The notes beneath the pieces are model-generated. The model made no database searches, had not been told where the DNA came from, and saw nothing but the letters and a program-made list of their open reading frames with translations. Shown here in pieces: positions 45,071-54,382 of a stretch of DNA of 64,000 bases. The stretch comes from RGIG4034 sp045628945 (GTDB taxonomy: Bacteria; Bacillota; Clostridia; Lachnospirales; Lachnospiraceae). The stretch is taken from NCBI GenBank assembly GCA_045628945.1, contig JAZQQG010000046.1, forward strand, positions 22,567-86,566, written 5' to 3'. Made by a program: the position numbers and the translations under genes. How positions within the stretch are numbered: position 1 is the first letter of the stretch; each line of letters opens with the position of its first letter.

Positions 45071-46180
45071 TTACTCTTCTATACGAGTCATATAAAAGGT
45101 ATAGCCGAAATTATCCGACAGATATACGCTGTTGCAATCCACAAAGTAATAGTTCATGGTGTAGGTATTGCTTTTGTCCGTGAAGGTAATCTGTGAATTC
45201 TGTTCATCCACACTCCAGCTGAAGTAATCCTTGTATCCCGCAGCACCTGCAGCGGTACGCCCCCACAGCTGTCCGTATCCGCTTCCCGACAATTCATTCT
45301 CCACAACCAATTCCATATACTCATAGTTGAAAGTACTGTCCGGTCCCGCGAAGCCCATTTGGGGAAGTGCATATTCCAGTTCACAAATGAAATCATACGG
45401 AATATTCCAATGCGAATATGTCGTTTGCAAAGCGTCCACGAATTCATTACGATCCAATGCTACCGCAGAATCACTCAAATAGTAGTGGGTGAAATGATAA
45501 TCTTTTCCATCGGGAGCGGTAACCGTAAGTTTACCCGTCATACTATCGCAGGAGTAATGATAGTTTTCTTTGCCCTGGAAACAGGTGAATTCATTGGCAT
45601 TCGGATTCTGTTCCGTATCCAGTACATACTTCCAAATCGGATAGTTACGCCCGGAATCCATTGCTACCTTCGAGTAGCAGGCAATTGTTACGCTATCATA
45701 TCCAAATCCAATCAGCTGGATTTCATCAAAAGCAGCATCCACAACCTGTCTTTTCATCTCATAGTCCCAGGTCTCTCCACGGTCTGTATATTCGTTGGCT
45801 GTCCGACTGTATGTCATGCGTAGGTATTCTCCGAAACCGTCCTCATCGACCCAATACGCAAAGAACTTCCCCACACTCGCGTCCTTCTCATTCATCTGTT
45901 CTTCGAAATTCTCATACAACAGATAGGAAATCACAGCAATGTTGCACTGAACCTCCGGTGTCGTCTCCTCAACAGGAATACCTGCGGAAGGCTTCTCCTC
46001 CGTATCTTCCGCTTTCGGAAGGTCTGTCTCATCCTCTTCGGCTCCCACCTGCACCGGATTCACCTCTGCGGGAAGTTTCATACTCGCAGGAAGATCCTTG
46101 GCATTGTCCGAACCGCCACATCCCCCTAACAGACTCATCATCATAAGGCCCACTATCACAGAGCCGATTTTCTTACGCAT
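45071..46180 (-). CDS. lipoprotein of unknown function
   Basis: 369 residues from the ATG at 46180 (AGGAG 9 nt upstream; a GTG two codons earlier is in frame). Lipobox SLLGGC, then an acidic Glu/Pro-rich linker to about residue 75. A globular domain rich in Tyr, Asp and aromatic residues follows, with no recognised family. It is probably anchored on the outer face of the membrane. It stands alone and is convergent with the small membrane protein gene; the stops are adjacent. Confidence 0.75.
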   Translation of the reverse strand: MRKKIGSVIVGLMMMSLLGGCGGSDNAKDLPASMKLPAEVNPVQVGAEEDETDLPKAEDTEEKPSAGIPVEETTPEVQCNIAVISYLLYENFEEQMNEKDASVGKFFAYWVDEDGFGEYLRMTYSRTANEYTDRGETWDYEMKRQVVDAAFDEIQLIGFGYDSVTIACYSKVAMDSGRNYPIWKYVLDTEQNPNANEFTCFQGKENYHYSCDSMTGKLTVTAPDGKDYHFTHYYLSDSAVALDRNEFVDALQTTYSHWNIPYDFICELEYALPQMGFAGPDSTFNYEYMELVVENELSGSGYGQLWGRTAAGAAGYKDYFSWSVDEQNSQITFTDKSNTYTMNYYFVDCNSVYLSDNFGYTFYMTRIEE

Positions 46181-46244
46181 TCTCACTATCTCCTGTTCTT
46201 TTTTTGATTCTGAGCACTTCGTCCATCTCGGACTTTTCGTTTTT

Positions 46245-46547
46245 CTATGCCTCGTAATCCAAGCACACGCGGCTCTTGGTAAAAGGACGAACCTTCGTAT
46301 CCGCTACCGCAACATGTGCAGGATGTACCGCATATCCCTTCAGAGCCTCTTCGCTCTCAAAAGAGGAATCTAACATCACATCGGCATTCGAAGAAGGAAG
46401 TCCCTTCGTATGAACATGAATATCCAACAATCCGGGAATCTGTCCCTTCAATCCTTCCAAACCTGCCTTGATTCCGGCCTTAACCTCTTCTTTCTGCTCT
46501 GCGGATAACTCATCCTTCAGATTCCACAGAATTACATGCTTAACCAT
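46245..46547 (-). CDS. Dabb (stress-responsive A/B barrel) protein
   Basis: 100 residues matching the dimeric alpha-beta barrel family: MVKHVILWNLKDELS at the start, GLLDIHVH in the middle, and the SSFESEEALKGYAVHPAHVAV stretch toward the end. The function of most members is unknown; some bind small ligands. GGAGGAAA lies before the ATG. It sits between an unknown lipoprotein and a GH5 mannanase-like gene and looks monocistronic. Confidence 0.88.
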   Translation of the reverse strand: MVKHVILWNLKDELSAEQKEEVKAGIKAGLEGLKGQIPGLLDIHVHTKGLPSSNADVMLDSSFESEEALKGYAVHPAHVAVADTKVRPFTKSRVCLDYEA

Positions 46548-46603
46548 TCTTCTTTTCCTCCTGTTTCTCCTTGTTCCAAGGTCATAATTCGACCTGCAAA
46601 AAA

Positions 46604-47659
46604 CTACTCTTTTGTATCAAAAACCGTACAGGGAACCGCAGTTGCCTTCAGACCGTATTCTCCGTTGACAATCTTCTCGCCCCACTCCTCGGAAAGTCGG
46701 CTTCCGTCCCACATGCTGGTCAGGTCCAGATAGGAGACGTTTCCGCCGTTCCCCATCCAGCTCCAGGCCAGATAACCGATTTTTTTCTCCTCGCAGTACT
46801 GCATGAGGAAATCCTCATCCACATCGCCGTCCGTGTGCTTGTAGCCGAACTCACCGATGCAGACGCATAAGCCGGCCTCCAGAGCATTGTCGATATTCTT
46901 CTGAATCGTAGCGGCATCCTTACCGGCCGTGCCGTACATATGAATCGAGAACATCGTGTTGCCGTCCGGATCTGCCTCAAGAATTGCCGGTCCGCATTCT
47001 GCAATACTTTTGGCCGTCTGCCCCCAGCCGCCGGCATCGATCATAATCGTATTCTTGATTCCGGCCTCACGAAGGCGCTTTACCGCATCGGTATAAGCAC
47101 TTTCGTAATCGCTCTGATTGTATCTTCCCTGCCATTCATTGATGATATTCAGAATCGCATAGGCTTCGTTGCCGATTAAGGCTTCCTTAATCTCGATCCA
47201 GTAATCCACGGCCTTTTCGACCATCTCAATCTTATTGGAGCCGGTACCGTCATGCACCTCCAACACCGCAATCATGTTGCGATTGGCACAGGCACTGATC
47301 AAAGCGCTGACCGCCTTAAGGGAATCCACATTGTACTCTTCTCCATTGGAAAGAACAATACGAATACAGTTGGCACCCGCTTCCTGAATCGCATTCAGCG
47401 CCACAGCGGCCTTATCCTTAAACCAGGTATGCGCATGATTGACTCCGCGCATCACAAAAGGATTGCCGTTGGCATCCAACAACTGATTCCCGCTTACGTG
47501 AAAACCGCCGGTTGCCTCCTCGGTGATTCCGCCGGCTTCCGTCCCCTGCTCGGTTCCCGGCTTCCCGGTATTATTCTGTTTCTTGCCGCCGCAACCAAGC
47601 ATTCCGACGGTTAACAGCATCACTAACAGGAATGCGGTAATTTTTTTCGTTCTTTTCAT
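46604..47659 (-). CDS. GH5 mannanase-like lipoprotein
   Basis: 351 residues from the ATG at 47659 (GGGAGG upstream). Lipobox MLGC (Cys23), a short linker, then a GH5 catalytic domain: acid/base Glu175 in ILNIINEWQG, His240 in MFSIHMYG and nucleophile Glu270 in CIGEFGYKHTDGDVDE. The NEW instead of NEP motif and the GEFGxxHTDGDVDED stretch are those I recall from GH5_8 endo-beta-1,4-mannanases of bacilli. It would cut mannan at the cell surface, complementing the GH5/CBM2 cellulase at 1617-3386. No carbohydrate-binding module is attached. Confidence 0.88.
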   Translation of the reverse strand: MKRTKKITAFLLVMLLTVGMLGCGGKKQNNTGKPGTEQGTEAGGITEEATGGFHVSGNQLLDANGNPFVMRGVNHAHTWFKDKAAVALNAIQEAGANCIRIVLSNGEEYNVDSLKAVSALISACANRNMIAVLEVHDGTGSNKIEMVEKAVDYWIEIKEALIGNEAYAILNIINEWQGRYNQSDYESAYTDAVKRLREAGIKNTIMIDAGGWGQTAKSIAECGPAILEADPDGNTMFSIHMYGTAGKDAATIQKNIDNALEAGLCVCIGEFGYKHTDGDVDEDFLMQYCEEKKIGYLAWSWMGNGGNVSYLDLTSMWDGSRLSEEWGEKIVNGEYGLKATAVPCTVFDTKE

Positions 47660-47734
47660 AACACCTCCCGGGGCACTCTGCTTTCTTCGGCCAAGGCCGT
47701 CTGCTCCCGCCCCACTCACTTACCCATATCTTAT

Positions 47735-47781
47735 CGAAAAAGAACAAAAAAGGATACTGTGCATTTTTGACACAGTATCCT
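47735..47781 (-). terminator. terminator of the response regulator gene
   Basis: AGGATACTGTG (47751-47761) / CACAGTATCCT (47771-47781) with a 9-nt loop; the minus strand continues with TTTTTTGTTCTTTTT. Confidence 0.85.
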
Positions 47782-47804
47782 ATCTTCTTCATAGATTACA
47801 ATCC

Positions 47805-48182
47805 TTAGCCTAACGTCTTTAACGTATCTAACAGTTTCTCCTGCTCAATCGGCTTCACAAGATAACCGAAGGTCTGGTTCTTAAGGGATTCGCTTACCGA
47901 ATCCTTAATTCGCTCCGGATGATTCATTCCGGTGATAAATACAATGGGGATCATCTTGCACTCCTCTCGTGCATAGATGTTCTTCATCGTTTCAACGCCG
48001 TCCTCATCGGGCATCAGGTAATCCAACAGAATAATGTCGGGAGTGTGCTTATCCAGAAACTGGAGAGCACTCTTACCGGAGTTCACGATGGTGACATTGT
48101 ATTCATCCTGCAGATAGGTACGAATCAGACGAAGCATTAACGGATCGTCATCAATAATCAATACATGCTTCTTATCAGCCAT
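47805..48182 (-). CDS. stand-alone response regulator receiver
   Basis: 125 residues, only a CheY-like receiver. Acidic pocket Asp11-Asp12, phospho-acceptor Asp54 in DIILLDYLMPDEDG, Thr in PIVFITGMN and Lys in YLVKPIEQ are all present. There is no output domain and no histidine kinase gene nearby, so it may pass phosphate or signal to a partner encoded elsewhere. Its promoter is strong and the leader has a TAGTAC-type palindrome. A tight terminator follows. Confidence 0.92.
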   Translation of the reverse strand: MADKKHVLIIDDDPLMLRLIRTYLQDEYNVTIVNSGKSALQFLDKHTPDIILLDYLMPDEDGVETMKNIYAREECKMIPIVFITGMNHPERIKDSVSESLKNQTFGYLVKPIEQEKLLDTLKTLG

Positions 48183-48214
48183 TTATCGCCACTCCCTTCT
48201 GTTGAATTTCGATA

Positions 48215-48270
48215 TAGTACTATGGTACTACATCGTACATTCAGTATAGCAAGTTTGCGGCATTTGTCTA
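48215..48270 (-). promoter_or_regulatory. promoter and leader palindrome of the response regulator gene
   Basis: Minus-strand TAGACA (48265-48270) and TATACT (48243-48248) with a 16-nt spacer and extended TG. The palindrome TAGTAC-CATA-GTACTA (48215-48230, minus-strand reading) lies at about +15 to +30 of the transcript, where a repressor or an RNA hairpin could act. Confidence 0.6.
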
Positions 48271-48338
48271 CTGTTCCGAAAACATTTTCGAAAAAGTTGT
48301 CGAATTTGTATCCTGTTCTGCGGTTTCCTGCGAATTCT

Positions 48339-49055
48339 CTATTTTTTTACCACACGAATCTCCGTGTAAATCTCCTTAAGGACCTCATCCGTATAGACCC
48401 GGTCGATCCATTTTTCGATAGAGTTTCGCGGCGCTCTTCCCTCTCTGCGACCGGTCTGTCGAAGGGATACCCCGAGAGAGAAAAAACAATCCAATAGAAG
48501 AAATATACACAAAACCGTTCCGACAATCTTCCCGAATTTCGGTTTGAAATTCTCAATGGTTCGACTGATGAGCGGATAAACCAGACGAATGTAGAGAAAT
48601 CCGACCACTCCCCACAGAATACTCATCTGCAGACAGACGCGGCCGTTCAGATTAAAGGCCTTATTGACATAGCTCCAGGATTTCGTTCCGAGAACATGCT
48701 CCATTAACCAGGAGCACATATACTCAAAGCCGGTTCCCAACGCCATACTGGAGAAGTAGAGAATCCATCCGTTCTTACGGCGCACTCGATACAGTAACAG
48801 GGTAACCAGCACCATCATCACGCCATAGATCGGGCTAAAGGGTCCGATCAACACGCCCCGACGGCTCATCAGATGTCCGCGCAGATACAGATACCATAAG
48901 GTCTCCGCCAGACACCCCATGACACTTCCCAGGACAAATAACCACGCCAGCTTATAGAAACTCAGTCCATACGCATAGGATTCCGGATTATCTTCATATA
49001 GAGTTCCGCTCCGCCTATGATGCGGCAGCTTTTGAAATTTCGTACTATCCATCAT
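48339..49055 (-). CDS. putative ABC transporter permease-like membrane protein (PF06541 type)
   Basis: 238 residues with five or six membrane segments: SFYKLAWLFVLGSVMGCLAETLWY, a conserved SRRGVLIGPFSPIYG loop and LGTGFEYMCSWLMEH. This is the pattern of the CmpB/PF06541 family, annotated as putative ABC permease without proof. The C-terminal cytoplasmic tail is basic. It overlaps the Cys-cluster gene by 4 nt (ATGA). Confidence 0.82.
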   Translation of the reverse strand: MMDSTKFQKLPHHRRSGTLYEDNPESYAYGLSFYKLAWLFVLGSVMGCLAETLWYLYLRGHLMSRRGVLIGPFSPIYGVMMVLVTLLLYRVRRKNGWILYFSSMALGTGFEYMCSWLMEHVLGTKSWSYVNKAFNLNGRVCLQMSILWGVVGFLYIRLVYPLISRTIENFKPKFGKIVGTVLCIFLLLDCFFSLGVSLRQTGRREGRAPRNSIEKWIDRVYTDEVLKEIYTEIRVVKK

Positions 49056-49609
49056 TGTTTTTTCCTTGTATGCATGGCACGCAACCGTGCAAAGTACGCC
49101 TCATCGCAACGATCGAAGGTTCCGTCCTCCGTAAATATTCTCTCATACTCCGTGTAGATTGCCTGAAGAAGCCCCTGATAGGGCTCCCAGTCTGCGAGCA
49201 TTCTTTCGATATCGTATTCCTGGCGGCAATGATAATCCGGTGCGCTTTTTAAGAATCGACCGCCCTGAGGACGTTCCTCGAAGGAGAGTCTGCAGCCGGT
49301 CTCCGTAAGTGCGATACATTCTCCCATGGCATCCACTCCCACGAAGGTATAGCATTTATGTCGCATCCTCATAAAAAAGAATGCGCCCTTCGGTCCGCTT
49401 ACCCGATCAATCGCATAGAGACCGTCTTCGTCTTGTAGCAGGTTCAAAAGTGCATCGCGGGAAACGCCTGCCTCGGAGGCTTCGAAGGAATCCCCTGACG
49501 ACACGCCCAGAGCACGCAGCAGATCCGAGGGCGCCAGAGAACAGCCATGCTCTTTGCAGCATCGTCCTCCACACTTCGCACACTCATCACCCGGTCTGTA
49601 TCCTTCCAT
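49052..49609 (-). CDS. YkgJ-like Cys-cluster protein
   Basis: 185 residues. The N-terminus holds DECAKCGGRCCKEHGC, and two further Cys (TGCRLSFEERPQGG and DYHCRQEYDIE) complete a likely metal or Fe-S cluster site, as in the YkgJ/YcgN-like family. The enzymatic role is unknown. It is the first gene of a two-gene unit with the PF06541-type membrane protein, coupled by an ATGA overlap. A GGGAGG lies 9 nt before the ATG. Confidence 0.75.
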   Translation of the reverse strand: MEGYRPGDECAKCGGRCCKEHGCSLAPSDLLRALGVSSGDSFEASEAGVSRDALLNLLQDEDGLYAIDRVSGPKGAFFFMRMRHKCYTFVGVDAMGECIALTETGCRLSFEERPQGGRFLKSAPDYHCRQEYDIERMLADWEPYQGLLQAIYTEYERIFTEDGTFDRCDEAYFARLRAMHTRKKQ

Positions 49610-49713
49610 CCATGCCTCCCAGAGCCACCCGACGCCTTCCTCTCTATAGAGTCCGGCTTCCCATATAATGTGTTTTTATAGTATCACACCTACCGAACAG
49701 ATGAAACCCTGAA

Positions 49714-49742
49714 TTGTTTTTTGACACAAGTTGGAATATAAT
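49714..49742 (+). promoter_or_regulatory. candidate promoter of the SLC13-type gene
   Basis: TATAAT at 49737-49742 with TTGTTT at 49714-49719, 17-nt spacing. A TTGACA is nearby but only 10 nt from the -10. It lies 37 nt before the ATG. Confidence 0.45.
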
Positions 49743-49779
49743 AACTCACCGAGAGAAGTCTGAGTTCTCGGAGGTAGAC

Positions 49780-51111
49780 ATGATTCCCGTTATCGTATTG
49801 ACCGCGTGTGTGTGCGTGGCTCTGATTACCATTATTCTGACAAGTCCCGGAATCCGCATCGGAAGACACCGACTGCTGATTCTCTACTGGTATGCACCTG
49901 TCTTAGGGGCGATTCTCTTGCTCTGTCTTGGGCTTCTGTCTCCGACCGAGGTCTGGACCGGGCTTACCGCGACCGGAAGCATCAATCCGTTGAAAATCCT
50001 GGTGCTTTTCCTCTCCATGACCAGTCTCTCCATCTTCTTAGATGAGGCGGGGATGTTTCGTTTCCTGGCAGGGCGTGCCATTCTCTTTGCCCGTTCCAGC
50101 CAGAAGAAGCTCTTCCTTGTGCTCTATCTGCTCGTTTCGATTCTGACGGTTTTCACGAGTAATGATATTATCATCTTGACCTTTACGCCGTTCATCTGCT
50201 ATTTTGCCAAAAATGCAGGCATCAATCCGATTCCGTATCTCTTCGGCGAATTCGTTGCGGCCAATACCTGGAGTATGGCACTGATCATCGGCAATCCAAC
50301 CAATATCTATCTGGCCACCTCCGCCGGAATCACCTTCGGAGCCTATGTCGCGCGAATGGCTCTTCCGACCGTGTTTGCCGGAGTGATTGCATATCTGCTG
50401 CTTCGTCTGATTTTCCGCAGGGAACTGAATACCCCCATGAGCCCCATCTCTTCCGAGGCCACCATTCGCTACCCCTGGCTTGTGCGCGTCGGTGTCCTTC
50501 ACTTGGGTCTGTGTACCGTTCTTTTGGTGCTGTCCTCGTATCTGAAGCTTGAGATGTGGCTGATTACCTTATGTTTTGCGGTCAGCCTCTTCCTGTGGAT
50601 TGGTCTTTTTCCGATGCTTACCCATAAAAAAAGTGAGCCGCACATTCTTCGGCACACCCTGCATCGTCTGCCCTGGGAGCTGATTCCTTTTGTCATTTCG
50701 ATGTTCCTTCTTGTGCTGGCGCTTGAGAACCACGGAGTATCAACACTCCTTGAACAGTGGCTTACGGGCCCGGAAGGTGCTGCTTCCTCGGCAGTGATTC
50801 TTCAGTATGGTGCCTCGTCCTTTCTGGTGGCAAACGTAATGAACAACATTCCGATGGCGGTGCTCTTCGGTTCCATCACCGGCCAGATTACCACCGTTTC
50901 CAAGCTTCCCGCCGTCTACGCCGCAATCATCGGCTCGAATCTGGGTGCATTTTTCACCCCTCTCGGAGCCTTGGCCGGCATCATGTGGGCAGGAATTCTG
51001 AAACGCCTCGGAATCGATTTCAGTTTCCGCAAATATATCTCCTACGGTGTTCGAATCTCGATTCCCGCACTGTTTGCGGCCCTGCTTGGCTTGTGGATTC
51101 TGTTTCGATAA
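49780..51111 (+). CDS. SLC13/ArsB-superfamily anion permease
   Basis: 443 residues from the ATG at 49780 with GGAGG 5 nt upstream. About eleven membrane segments. Conserved parts are VFTSNDIIILTFTPFICYFA, ANTWSMALIIGNPTNIYLA in the first half and VANVMNNIPMAVLFG in the second, the two hairpins of the ion-transporter superfamily. Members move dicarboxylates, sulfate or arsenite; the substrate cannot be read. The gene is monocistronic; the next gene has its own promoter. Confidence 0.88.
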   Translation: MIPVIVLTACVCVALITIILTSPGIRIGRHRLLILYWYAPVLGAILLLCLGLLSPTEVWTGLTATGSINPLKILVLFLSMTSLSIFLDEAGMFRFLAGRAILFARSSQKKLFLVLYLLVSILTVFTSNDIIILTFTPFICYFAKNAGINPIPYLFGEFVAANTWSMALIIGNPTNIYLATSAGITFGAYVARMALPTVFAGVIAYLLLRLIFRRELNTPMSPISSEATIRYPWLVRVGVLHLGLCTVLLVLSSYLKLEMWLITLCFAVSLFLWIGLFPMLTHKKSEPHILRHTLHRLPWELIPFVISMFLLVLALENHGVSTLLEQWLTGPEGAASSAVILQYGASSFLVANVMNNIPMAVLFGSITGQITTVSKLPAVYAAIIGSNLGAFFTPLGALAGIMWAGILKRLGIDFSFRKYISYGVRISIPALFAALLGLWILFR

Positions 51112-51235
51112 TCCGACGTGCCTTTTTCGGCATAGGCTTTCCCCTTTTTCGCGTAAATTCCACCCAAAACCGCAAAAATGCGGTATAATAGAGTTGGAAA
51201 CAAAGGAAGCTTCACATAAAAAGGAGGGATTGCTT

Positions 51236-51526
51236 ATGGAATTCAAGGTAAAAAGACGACCCCTGGAGGCAACGGCAATATTATACGAGCCCGGTAAAGG
51301 TCTGGAAGACGGATTTGCAACGGTTGCGGATGTAGTAACCAACGCCCATGTTTTCTCAGAGAGTACCGTTCAGATTGAGACGGAAAAGGGAATCATGTGC
51401 CCCTACATTAATTGCAAACGAGGCCGGGTATTCATTAATTCCGGAGACTGGATCATTTTAGAGAACGACGGCGGCAAGCATGTCGTCAGTGAGAGCAACC
51501 TCTGGAATCGCTTCGAGAAGCTCTGA
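51236..51526 (+). CDS. PGDYG-like small protein
   Basis: 96 residues from the ATG at 51236 with AAGGAGG upstream. The frame is open upstream, but the ribosome binding site and a TATAAT at 51184-51189 mark this start. Domain-typical parts are AFVVTNAHVFSE-like VADVVTNAHVFSE, GRVFINSGDWIILEN in place of the PGDYI core, and SNLWNRFEKL at the end. Such small proteins are often phage-derived and of unknown role. It stands alone between a permease and a convergent GT8-PlsC gene, closed by a strong terminator. Confidence 0.65.
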   Translation: MEFKVKRRPLEATAILYEPGKGLEDGFATVADVVTNAHVFSESTVQIETEKGIMCPYINCKRGRVFINSGDWIILENDGGKHVVSESNLWNRFEKL

Positions 51527-51538
51527 TAGCCCAGTAAC

Positions 51539-51580
51539 AAAAAAGCGTGTGAAATGTTGATGCATTTCACACGCTTTTTA
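51539..51580 (+). terminator. strong intrinsic terminator
   Basis: GCGTGTGAAATG / CATTTCACACGC, 12 bp with a 6-nt loop, flanked by A run and T run. It ends the PGDYG-like gene and may also stop the opposite strand. The following 51581-51717 holds only a weak CCTTCC/GGAAGG inverted repeat. Confidence 0.88.
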
Positions 51581-51717
51581 TTTTATTTTTTGCTACCCTG
51601 CCTTCCGATGCATTCAAAGAATGCGTATGGGAAGGCCACCAGCGAAGAATCTTCGTCCCCGCGGCGCCTTGCCATCACATGATTCAGCACGGAAGTTCCA
51701 ACATAGCAAAATCAATA

Positions 51718-53556
51718 TTACTCCCCGGAGGATTTAAAGGTTCCGTCAGGATTCACTTCCCCGCAGGTGTAAGTAAGCGGAATCCCATAGAAATCCTCAT
51801 AAATCTGCTTCCAAACATTGTAGTTCTTCAGAAGCATCTCCTTCACATTCTCGGGACGGCTCTTCGACTTATCGGGATAGATCGGCTCCGCCACATGAAT
51901 CGTGTATGCCTGAACCGGATATCCGTCTCCGTCCATCGTATCCGTGTCCTCCATGGTGATAAATACGGGAAGCACCGGCACATTGGCCTTCACAGCGAGG
52001 GTAAAGCCACCGCTCTTAAGAGGCTTCGGCTTGCGGTAATTCCACCAGAGACTCTGCTCGGGATAGATTAGGATAAAGTTCCCCTGCTGAAGCAAGGTAT
52101 TCGTTGCCAGCATGAATTTCATCATCGTCGCCGGATTGGAGGACAAGGGCAGGGTATTGCAGTTACGCATTAACAGCCCATAGAAGCCCGGGAACGACGT
52201 GTAGTTTGTCTCGTTGATCACTCGATAGAAGCCGCGATGATTTTTTCGCTGGCCGCTTCGGTTATAGAGAAGCTGCATTGCAAAGCTGTCAAAAGGATTA
52301 AAGTGGTTACAGGTAATAATCGCACCGCTTGACAGGTTCGCAAGGTGCTCCATACCGCGCACCTCCTTAATCACCAGTTGCTTCTGCTTGATTAAGTTAT
52401 TCACGAACATCGTCGCCACACGGAACGCATAGCGGGAGCGCATCTTTGCATTCCAGCTCTTGCGCATATAATCCACTTCGTTCGGCATCAGCTCTCTTCC
52501 GGGCGGGTCATTCTCCGCATCCTGATCGAAGATACCGGACTTCTCCAAGCTCTCAATCTTCTCGAGAATCTCTGCTCTCGTCAGATGTTTCGGCTCGACA
52601 TACAGGTTGTAGTAATTGTCTTCCTTATGAATCTCGCTGATTGCCAGATCCAGAAGGCTCTGTCCGGCCTGGCGATCCCGAATCTTCTTTTCCTCGGGGT
52701 AATCTTCGTACTCCTGCACCAGAAGTTCCTCGTAATGCGTTCCCACCGCATGCTTCCAGAACTGCTCGGCGTATTTCACATCCTTATTATGCCAGGGCTT
52801 CTCAGCGAAATTGTAGTGTACCAGATGTAAACTCTCTAAAGGACGCTCCTCACTCTCCGCCATCTGCACATTGTAAGTAGCATCCAGCCATAATACGTGG
52901 TCCTTGCACAGAATGTTCAGATAATCCTGATCCTGTGCCACGACAAAAGAGTACATCTTAAGCAGTGTCTTAAACTTATTAATCATGTGCTGCTTGCGAA
53001 ACAGCTCGCTATTGATTAACAGAACACCTGCGTTGAAATAGGACACGCGGGAGATTCCCAGCACTTTTTCGGCATAGTCGCCAAACATCGGATTCGTACG
53101 AATCAACACATCGCTCACGGCACCGACATAGTACTCTCCCAAACGGTAACGGAAGAACTCCGCCACATCCTGCATTAATATCGTATCGGAGTCGAGGTAG
53201 AGCACCGTATCGTACTCCGGAAACATATCCGGAATAAACACGCGGTAATAGGTCGACAACGAATAGTAATCGCGAAGAGCCATCTTCTTTTGCATGGTCT
53301 TCAGAGAGTCCGTCACATCATGAAAGGAAATCGTGATGTTCGAACGCTCCAGCTTCTTGATGATGGCCTGGTTCTCCTCAGAGATGTCTGTATGCAGAAC
53401 ATGAATCAGATAATTATGTTTGGCGTTGGAATGTGCGATCAACGAATTCAGGCAGACAAGGAAATACTTCACGTATCCGTTGTCGAGGGAAAAAAACACG
53501 GGAATGTCGTTTCTTCTCTTCTGGATGAGTGATCTTAATAATTCTTTTCTATTCAT
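51718..53556 (-). CDS. GT8 glycosyltransferase fused to PlsC-type acyltransferase
   Basis: 612 residues. Residues about 18-290 are a family 8 retaining glycosyltransferase with Asp122-Ser-Asp124 in TVLYLDSDTIL and a late HLVHYNFAEKPW stretch. Residues about 385-600 are a 1-acyl-glycerol-3-phosphate acyltransferase-like domain with NHFNPFDS near 418 (His-x4-Asp) and ILIYPEQSLWWNYRKPKPLKSG. A 90-residue linker joins them. The neighbours encode the same two activities separately. The protein could glycosylate and acylate a lipid in one pathway. It overlaps the GT8 gene by 8 nt. Confidence 0.9.
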   Translation of the reverse strand: MNRKELLRSLIQKRRNDIPVFFSLDNGYVKYFLVCLNSLIAHSNAKHNYLIHVLHTDISEENQAIIKKLERSNITISFHDVTDSLKTMQKKMALRDYYSLSTYYRVFIPDMFPEYDTVLYLDSDTILMQDVAEFFRYRLGEYYVGAVSDVLIRTNPMFGDYAEKVLGISRVSYFNAGVLLINSELFRKQHMINKFKTLLKMYSFVVAQDQDYLNILCKDHVLWLDATYNVQMAESEERPLESLHLVHYNFAEKPWHNKDVKYAEQFWKHAVGTHYEELLVQEYEDYPEEKKIRDRQAGQSLLDLAISEIHKEDNYYNLYVEPKHLTRAEILEKIESLEKSGIFDQDAENDPPGRELMPNEVDYMRKSWNAKMRSRYAFRVATMFVNNLIKQKQLVIKEVRGMEHLANLSSGAIITCNHFNPFDSFAMQLLYNRSGQRKNHRGFYRVINETNYTSFPGFYGLLMRNCNTLPLSSNPATMMKFMLATNTLLQQGNFILIYPEQSLWWNYRKPKPLKSGGFTLAVKANVPVLPVFITMEDTDTMDGDGYPVQAYTIHVAEPIYPDKSKSRPENVKEMLLKNYNVWKQIYEDFYGIPLTYTCGEVNPDGTFKSSGE

Positions 53557-54382
53557 GAAGATAAGTCTCCTTTAAGGCGAGGTATTCCTCAAAAATATCA
53601 TCAAAGGCAGTGTAGCGGAACACCTTATGCACACGATCCACATGCCACTGCTTAATATTGTCGGTATGCGGATACGGCAGCCAGAACAAACGCTTAGAGA
53701 AATGTCTTACCACCGTGTGCTTGTGCAGGAATTTCTGGTCATTGTAACGCTGAGGCAGCATCTTTTTACGCGTTGTGCTGCGGAAAATTGCGCTCTGATC
53801 GGCAAACACAAGCTTCTTCGTCTTGATAAGCGTACGCGCCTTCTCAAAGAGGCCGGTCTCACGACATCTGGCCATATTGAAAAGCAGTACCCCGGCGTTA
53901 ATGTAGTTCGGATGGGTCAGGTACTTGCCGTAGTGATCTCTTGCGGAAGCATACTCATAGCCTTCCACATCCTGGTCATAGAGGAGCGTAATATCGCGGT
54001 TAAACATGATATCCGCATCCAGGTAGAGAATCTTATCCGGCACCGCCTCCACCTTATCCAGGAAAAGACGAAGCAGGGTGTAGGGAGAACAATAACATCC
54101 CTCGTTCGGGCTTCCGGCAAATTCCGCCTGATAGATGGGCGTCACGTCCAAATAAGTCACGCGGCTGTCGGGATTGTATTTTTTGACCACCTCGTCGAAA
54201 AAAGCAATCTGCTTCCCGGAGATGGGAACATATTCCGGTTTGATATGCGACACATCCATCGACATGATGAAGACATGGAACGGTCGCTTCGTTGTGGTAC
54301 GCTTCATAATCGAAAGCATGCAGGTCAGCACACCGTCGAATACCTTATCATTTCCACAAAAAAGAAGATTAATGTCGTTCAT
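53549..54382 (-). CDS. GT8 family glycosyltransferase
   Basis: 277 residues. The metal-binding motif is Asp122-Ala-Asp124 in ILYLDADIMF, at the same distance from the start as in the fused protein. Other family stretches are INAGVLLFNMARCRE and AIFRST, and HFSKRLFWLPYP near the end. It transfers a hexose or related sugar from a nucleotide sugar, acceptor unknown. It overlaps the upstream acyltransferase gene by 14 nt and the fused gene by 8 nt, so the three are one operon. Confidence 0.9.
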   Translation of the reverse strand: MNDINLLFCGNDKVFDGVLTCMLSIMKRTTTKRPFHVFIMSMDVSHIKPEYVPISGKQIAFFDEVVKKYNPDSRVTYLDVTPIYQAEFAGSPNEGCYCSPYTLLRLFLDKVEAVPDKILYLDADIMFNRDITLLYDQDVEGYEYASARDHYGKYLTHPNYINAGVLLFNMARCRETGLFEKARTLIKTKKLVFADQSAIFRSTTRKKMLPQRYNDQKFLHKHTVVRHFSKRLFWLPYPHTDNIKQWHVDRVHKVFRYTAFDDIFEEYLALKETYLHE

